A DNA stretch of 64,000 nt from Blasia pusilla (Eukaryota > Marchantiophyta > Marchantiopsida > Blasiales), in NCBI GenBank assembly GCA_050084515.1, contig CM114271.1, positions 62,930,001 to 62,994,000 on the forward strand. Direction: 5' to 3'. The notes below the pieces were generated by a model. That model saw only the letters and a program-made list of their open reading frames with translations. It made no database searches and was not told the DNA's origin. Every line of letters starts with the position of its first letter. Within the stretch, counting starts at the first letter, position 1. Position numbers and translations under genes: made by a program. Below, one piece after another: positions 58,251 to 64,000 of the stretch.

Positions 58251-58672
58251 TGTGAGAAAACAGAATGAGACGAAATCACTAAAAATCTTTACAAATATTG
58301 GAGATACAAAGTAGCCTAGGCTGTCCGCGGGCTCACAGAAGAGTCTCGATGGAACTTGAACATGGAGATAACTCAACATACAAGAATATGCTACCAATGC
58401 GGCTCTCAACTATTTCAATACTCAAGAAACTAGGGTTCTTTACCTATTTTTCTTCATTTCTATTTATAGAAAAATCTAACCCTATACTGTATCAGGATGT
58501 CTCGCACCCTGATGCAATATAGGGTTAGATAATCCTAATAACGCTACTCCATAAACCATCTACGTCATATTACTATGACTTCTCTGACGTCTAAGTTGGA
58601 ACCATCAATCTAGACTTCTCCTCATACAAGGGGTCCGATCAGATTAATAGTGCTGAGAGAAGTGGATATTGA
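58251..58672 (-). repeat. copia-2 3' LTR
   Basis: Sense strand from TTGGATTCTCAATATCC to TTTTCTCACA; same family as the solo LTR at 6825-7276. A TATA box CTATAAATAG lies at 58469-58460 (minus). The polypurine tract that precedes the LTR in copia-1 is missing: about 33 bp are deleted at 58680. Confidence 0.88.
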
Positions 58673-58680
58673 GAATCCAA

Positions 58681-60316
58681 TTGACTACTATCTTGGACCA
58701 ATGCCAAGACCCTTCAGATGTCGTTGAAGCTGATCTTCGCTCAAGGCTATGGTGAAAATGTCTGCTCGGCTCTTTTGGACAATAGACTAACTTCAAAACC
58801 TCTCTCTCAATCAGCTCACGAACAAAATGATACTGGATCTCTATGTGCTTTGTATGAGCATGAAACACAAGATTATATGCTATGGCAATGAAAATCTAAT
58901 TGTCACACCATATTACACTAGCACTTTCTGGTGCTTCTCCTATGTACTCCAATATCCATCTCAACCATACTGCTTCACAAGAAGAAGCCACCTTGTACTC
59001 TGCCTCGGTAGAAGAAAGAGCGATTGTAGGCTTCTTCTTGCTGACCCATGACACCACACCTAATTCTACCAAGAAACAATATCCCAAAATTGATCTCCAA
59101 GAATCTGAGTCTCTTGCCCAATTCGAGTCACAAAAGGTTGTCATTTCCGTCTCTGCTCCATAGGTGATGTCCTACTCGATAGTGCCTTTGATGTACTTCA
59201 ACACACGCATCCCTTCCTTCCAATGATTCTCACAAGGCTTAGTTGAGAACCTACTCAATACTCCCACAATGAAGCTAATGTCTGGTCTTATGTTGCACAA
59301 AAATATCAAATGAAAATTTCCCATAAGCTTTCTATACAGCTTTTCATCTACCAATGGTGAAATATCCTCCATTGAGAGTTTCAACTCTATCTCCATTGAC
59401 GAGACCACTGCCTTACACTTGATCATCCCGAATTCCTTCAAGATTTCTCTAGTATATAGAGAGAAATCTTCTTTGTTGAAAGAGAAAAATAGAATCTGAT
59501 TGTTTCCAAATCTCCAACCCTATAAAGTAGTGCAAAAGACCTAAATGTGACATTTCAAACTCAAATTCCAACACTTCCTTCATTTTCTCTATTTTCTTAC
59601 TATGGTCTCCTACAAAGATCATCCACATACAAGACTATCAACATATATATCCCATCTTTTCAAAACACATACAAATTTTCTTCTGACGGACTCTTGAGGA
59701 GATCCCTCTCTCGGAAGAATGTATCTATTTGTTGATATCATACCATTGGAGCTTGCTTCAACCCATACAATACTCAATGAAGCAAACACACTTTCTCTAT
59801 TGATCCGAATGTGTCAAAATCTGATGGTTGAGATACATACACCTCCTCCTTGAGACTCTTGTTCAAAAAAGTGGACTTCACATCGTATTGGTAGACATGC
59901 CAATGTCTTGTTCCTACCATTGATAGAACAATTTGAATGGTTGTCATCCTTACAATTGGAGCAAAAGTCTCATAGTAACCAAAACATCCTCCAATCTATG
60001 AACATCCTTATGCAACCAACCTTGCTTTGAGTTTATCCAATGCACCGTCTGACTTGTTCTTGGTCTTGTACATCCACTTGGAGCATATTATCTTCTTGTC
60101 CTTTGGCTTCTCAACCAAAGTCTAAGTTTCATTTCTTTGAATAGCGTCCATTTCCATCTGCATGGCCTCTCTCCATTTAGGATGAGCAAGGGCCTCATCC
60201 AAGCATGATGGCTCTTCCACCTTCAAGACTTCTATCATGAAGGTCATGTTGGCGAGATGTGCGGAAGCTCTATTCTGTTCCTCTAGTCTCTTGGATATCT
60301 TTGTAATCATCATCAA
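58681..60316 (-). pseudogene. copia-2 pol: reverse transcriptase and RNase H (broken)
   Basis: Right to left: a linker 60316-60122 (SCLDEALAHPKWREAMQMEMDA), RT with QYDVKSTFLN (Asp kept, about 59883) and LYVDDL (59629-59618, intact), 59441-59172 (KLMGNFHLIFLCNIRPDISF), then RNase H 59144-58896 (FCDSNWARDSD, ALSSTEAEYKV) and 58868-58644 (HAHTKHIEIQYHFVRELIE). Frameshifts separate the pieces. Both RT active-site motifs that are lost in copia-1 are present here. Confidence 0.88.
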
Positions 60317-60698
60317 ATTCTTCTTCTTGATGATTCAGAGTAAACATTGATGGTGTGCTCTAGTGGGTTATCTCTTTGTTTGATGATAATGAGGACGGAC
60401 CACTGATATCCACCATTTGATGAGGCTGTTCCTAGAACACCACATCACGACTCACAAGAATCTTCTTTGCCTCAGGACACCATAGGCAAGAAGCTATAGA
60501 CTCATCACTATATCCCATAAAGATGCACTTCCTGCTCTTGGACTCTAACATGGTCTTGGATGCCTCAAGAATATGTACAAAGCACTCACTACCAATAGTC
60601 CTAAAGTGTTGGATTGATGGTACCTTATCTGAGTATGCTTGATGAGGAGTCATGCCTTGCATTGACTTGGTAACACTTTTATTTAGAATGTAAACTAA
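60317..60698 (-). pseudogene. copia-2 integrase, C-terminal part
   Basis: Reads YILNKSVTKSMQGMTPHQAY, FRTIGSECFVHILEASKTM, CIFMGYSDESIASCLW and ILVSRDVVF, matching 3080-2924 of copia-1. The N-terminal part with the catalytic residues is missing: at about 60699 the frame passes straight into gypsy sequence. Confidence 0.85.
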
Positions 60699-60842
60699 TG
60701 GGATTTTCATCGCCTCAGAGAATGTGAAAGATTGAGGAAGCCAAGTTTTTTTACTTGCTTCCCCTCTGTGCGGATCAACTCTGTTGCTGCCCCACGCGTA
60801 ACTACGACAGTTGCCTCTATTTACGTAGCCTTGCACATCCAA
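60432..60842 (-). other. Chimeric gypsy-copia open frame
   Basis: 136 codons open across the junction: the first part (NRGNCRSYAWGSNRVDPHRGE, in part, to FTFSEAMKIPL) is gypsy-4 gag-protease, the second (VYILNKSVTK onward) is copia integrase. The join is in frame by chance or was made by template switching or recombination. No evidence of function. Confidence 0.7.
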
Positions 60843-62900
60843 CCAAGATCCTCCATGTCTCTCGCTGCTCTATATGACGTCAATGCCTTTGATCCGGTAT
60901 TAGGTAAATTCAATGCCATAGAGGCAATCTGCTTCTCCAACTACTATATCTGAGCAACCATCCCAACCTCATGCCCGTCGTCTCCCTTGACACGCGTCTA
61001 GATGGCTGACCTCTACCTCCTCCATGGGCAACTCCATCACCCCCTCGGGAAAATCCAACTCCTCATCCCCCAACAAGACCACCTGGTGTACAACCTCTAG
61101 GCCCACTCTGACCAGCACCTCGCTTTCGTGCCCTCTTTGGCCCTCGGTCTGGGCGTGACTCAAGATGTAGGCTGAAACATCTGGCCCGTGTACGACCATA
61201 TCGCGGATAATGGTCACATTGGTAAGCTCGTGGTGCAGACCCATCTCCTCCTCTAGGTTGAGGCATGCATCCACTACCAAGACGGGTGCAATCTCGCTAA
61301 TGATGAGCTCCACCACATGCCCAAAAAATAATTAGTGGCGGTTGTGGCTACGCCATATATGATGGTGCAATTCTCTATGGCACGGACTCCTGCTATTTCC
61401 CTGAGTTGGTAGTGCCATAGTCCTCTCCAAAAATCCACGATGTTGAATTGGTGGTGCCGATAATCATGAGTGCTCTCGCAAGTAACACATGGCGGCTACG
61501 CTCTCCTCAGCCATGTTGCGCTCAACACACTCCGCGGTCTCAAAAAAATCTCTCAACATAGGTGAGGTCCGCATAAGCAGTACCGCATCCCTCTTCCGTT
61601 TCCGCAGGTCTCGTTCCAACATCCTGTACCATGCCTGGATGGCCTAGGCCTCTATCACCCATTGAGTAACACTAATCAATTGACATAGGTGAGTAAATGC
61701 CTCCCTCAGACTCTCTCCTACGTGCCTATGAAAGTCGTGGAAGCTCAACAACTTCTCTGTCCATACCCCTTGATAGTTCCTTCGCAACTGTGCAAAGAAC
61801 TTAACCACTGGATTGTACATAGGACAAACTCGATTGGACATTGCATCTGCCCCACTCCGACTCATCCCTCCTAAAACATAAGTGGTGGAAGAGGAAGCAA
61901 CCTCTTCTAGCTCCTCCTTTGCATTTGGAAATGGCTCAGTCCATGACAAATAGTGTGGGTCATAGTAGAGTCTCTAGACCTAAATCCCATGGACATATCT
62001 CTAGCTGAACTCATGGTAATCGTCCATGGTGCCCCCTCTAAGTGGTGAAACATGCCGTTCCATTCTATAAAGGGGTTGAACTCCCTAGCCCATTGTGAGT
62101 CACACCGACTTCTAAACTTCAAAATGAAGTCGTGCAACTCTATCGTGCCGAAAACATCCAAAAACCTACGCGGTCCTCTATCTCGGTCGTCCATCTCGTA
62201 CTCCCAATCGGTAGGACCATCCACTATGTGTGGTGATGTGCTCAAAAAATCCTTTACGTCCACCCCTTTGTTTGAAGAGGGCATAGAAGGAGCTCAAGGT
62301 AGTCCCTCACGTGGAGATCCTTGAAACATCGCGCCACTCTGCGTAAATCCCTTAGAGCTACTCCCAGGTCCACCATCTAGCCTCTCAAAATCCCGAGAAG
62401 ATGCTGTGATGAACCTCGTGCCCCTCTCATGCAATCACTCTCAATCTCACAAGTAATTCCTCAATCACTCAACCCAAACATATGGCACTTAATCTACATT
62501 GCCTCTCACTAAGACGTAAACTGTGGGGCAACAAGCGGCGTGGTGCGGAAAATAGAGTGGTCTATCGTGCCTTGGACAGAATATAACCTCAACTTTGAAC
62601 ATCCCACACAGATCCATGTCCCCTAAACCACATACATCAATGATTCTCTCAACATCTGCTTAAAACCTAATACTCTAAATAATTACCCAATACCCAGAAA
62701 TCTCTCACACGTGCCCGATAAAAGACCAAAATGGGTAACCTGAACATATGTCGATGTTGCTCCTCAGCAATAGCAAATCTTGACCCCTGCTTGGTCGTGG
62801 AAAAAGCTTCCTCCTATCAGCAAGTCGTACTCCTTTGATATTGACCATGGTCAAACCTCCTCGAAGTGCGGTGCCGCTCCTACGGTATCATACGGTACCG
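60699..62900 (-). mobile_element. gypsy-4: third methyltransferase-type gypsy copy, gag and leader only
   Basis: Right to left: leader 62900-62400 (homologous to 22890-23410), gag N-terminus 62284-61907 (DRDRGPRRFLDVFGTIELHDFI), gag core 61949-61644 (NPVVKFFAQLRRNYQGVWTEKL), a degenerate CCHC knuckle CDHYPRYGRTRARC (about 61215), and the start of the protease region (LPQSFTFSEAMKIP, about 60740). Protease active site, methyltransferase, RT and integrase are absent because the element is joined to copia-2. Frameshifts are present. Confidence 0.85.
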
Positions 62901-64000
62901 GCGGCACAAAAAAGCTATAAGTGGCACAACACTTGGGCATGGGATGCAGCACTCTATGACATACCCGCTCTACTCCCAAGTGATGGTGGAGCTCTACGAT
63001 CGAGATGGTAGGGTACGGCCACAAGTAGCAATCGGCAGCATGTTACAGCTACGGGCATCATAGCATGATACTCAATCGTCGTCGAGCAACTACCAAATGC
63101 TATGCATAGTAGATCGGAAAGAAAACTCAGACCCCATAAATCAAGAGCTCACTTGCCATCACTAGAAGGTACTTGCAAATAGTCGATGTGTGACGGTCCA
63201 TGACGACACAATTGCACTGGTCTTGTCGATGTCAACGGTATAAAACAACGATTGACAATTGACTCTCAACCCTCAATCATCGCTGCTATCACTCAAGGGC
63301 CTCAAGTCACAAAAAGGGATGGTCCTCAATGCCTACCTTCTAAACAACAACGAGGAAGAAAGTGTTAAAAAACGGACGTCATCGATGGCGGCCAACGGAC
63401 GAAGCAAGGATAGCCTGGATGGACGGTGGAAGTCAACGGTAATTATGATATCCCATATGTGGGTAAATATGGTACAATTGGCTCTATTTTGACCTCATTC
63501 AAAATTCAAGATCTTTTTTCTCCTACTCTACTAACCCCTCAAACTAAAGGTCAACTCACTAAAATTATCCCACATTTATACTTCATTAAGCCCCATAAAT
63601 CTTGGATCAACACCCATTAAATAAAGTTTCCACTCACTTTAACCTCAAGATCCTAAGTTTCCCTCATCCTATTTACAATAATAAATTTTTATTTTATTTT
63701 TCTACCTCAACTAAGAAGTTATCAAGAATTTCAAATTTTGCTCCTTCCCCATGCGATGGCTATGGCAGCCCACGAAAATTTTCATCACTTCATGCTCAAA
63801 TGTAAAAATCACGCAAAGTTTCTTCGACAACGTGCATAACTTCCTGATCTAAAATACTCTTAAATTGGTTTCTCCGTTTGATCTTTCCTCAAAACTTTAC
63901 GGGGACTGTCATGTAGCCAAAATCTCTTCCCCTACAAAAATTTTGGTAGCGCTTCCGTACTGATTTCTCCAAGAAAAATTTAAGAACCTCTCACAAAAAA
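62901..64000. other. Unassigned right end of the window
   Basis: No recognised gene or repeat. A plus frame 63259-63492 (77 codons, start MTLNPQSSLLSLKGLK) has no known relatives that I can name. The B repeat expected upstream of the gypsy-4 leader was not found, so it is either further right or lost. Confidence 0.35.

Overview
This is a nuclear plant genomic window made almost entirely of transposable elements and satellite DNA. The plant assignment rests on Ty1/copia and Ty3/gypsy polyproteins of plant type, a CACTA transposon with the plant CACTAGAAGAAA end, hAT-like small elements, a 180-bp satellite, and a primer-binding site for initiator tRNA-Met. I cannot name the species. Retrotransposons encoding a cytosine methyltransferase are known from charophyte algae and dinoflagellates, so a lineage outside the best-studied flowering plants is possible, but that is only a guess. 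No intact host gene, tRNA, rRNA or CRISPR array was recognised.

Layout. 1-4.0 kb: a dead copia element (minus strand), split by a 1.0-kb LTR-like insertion. 4.0-6.6 kb: 180-bp satellite array 1. 6.6-8.2 kb: its AT-rich flank, with a solo copia LTR and the 3' part of an unrecognised gene remnant. 8.6-8.9 kb: GC-rich hAT-like repeat. 9-12.5 kb: unassigned. 12.5-37.3 kb: one gypsy element on the minus strand (gypsy-1), split by a 14.1-kb CACTA element (20.4-34.5 kb) that itself carries a second gypsy element of the same coding family on the plus strand (gypsy-2, 21.8-30.4 kb). 37.3-41.4 kb: two fragments of another gypsy family meeting head to head, one LTR carrying a hAT-like element with a perfect 8-bp target duplication. 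41.4-53 kb: mostly unassigned, with one GC-rich hAT-like element and an old copia LTR. 53.1-54.3 kb: LTR relic and a third well-bounded GC-rich hAT-like element. 54.6-57.6 kb: satellite array 2, followed by the same AT-rich flank as array 1. 58.2-60.7 kb: second copia fragment, fused at about 60.7 kb to a third copy of the methyltransferase-type gypsy (gag and leader only, to about 62.9 kb).

The most interesting system is the gypsy family represented by gypsy-1, gypsy-2 and the 60.7-62.9 kb fragment. Its coding order is gag with two CCHC knuckles, aspartic protease, a C5 cytosine DNA methyltransferase in canonical motif order, reverse transcriptase, RNase H, DDE integrase, and a C-terminal PHD zinc finger. 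The element therefore carries both a DNA-methylation writer and a probable chromatin reader. In both larger copies the ends are arranged B - coding - A - B - A (B = 0.5-0.6 kb LTR-like repeat, A = about 100-130 bp), which resembles split direct repeats rather than ordinary LTRs. All copies here are broken by stops, frameshifts, deletions or an inversion.

The two satellite loci are paralogous. The right-hand copy keeps the empty target site of the solo copia LTR found in the left-hand copy, so the insertion order can be read directly. The nesting gives a second relative chronology: gypsy-1, then CACTA, then gypsy-2.
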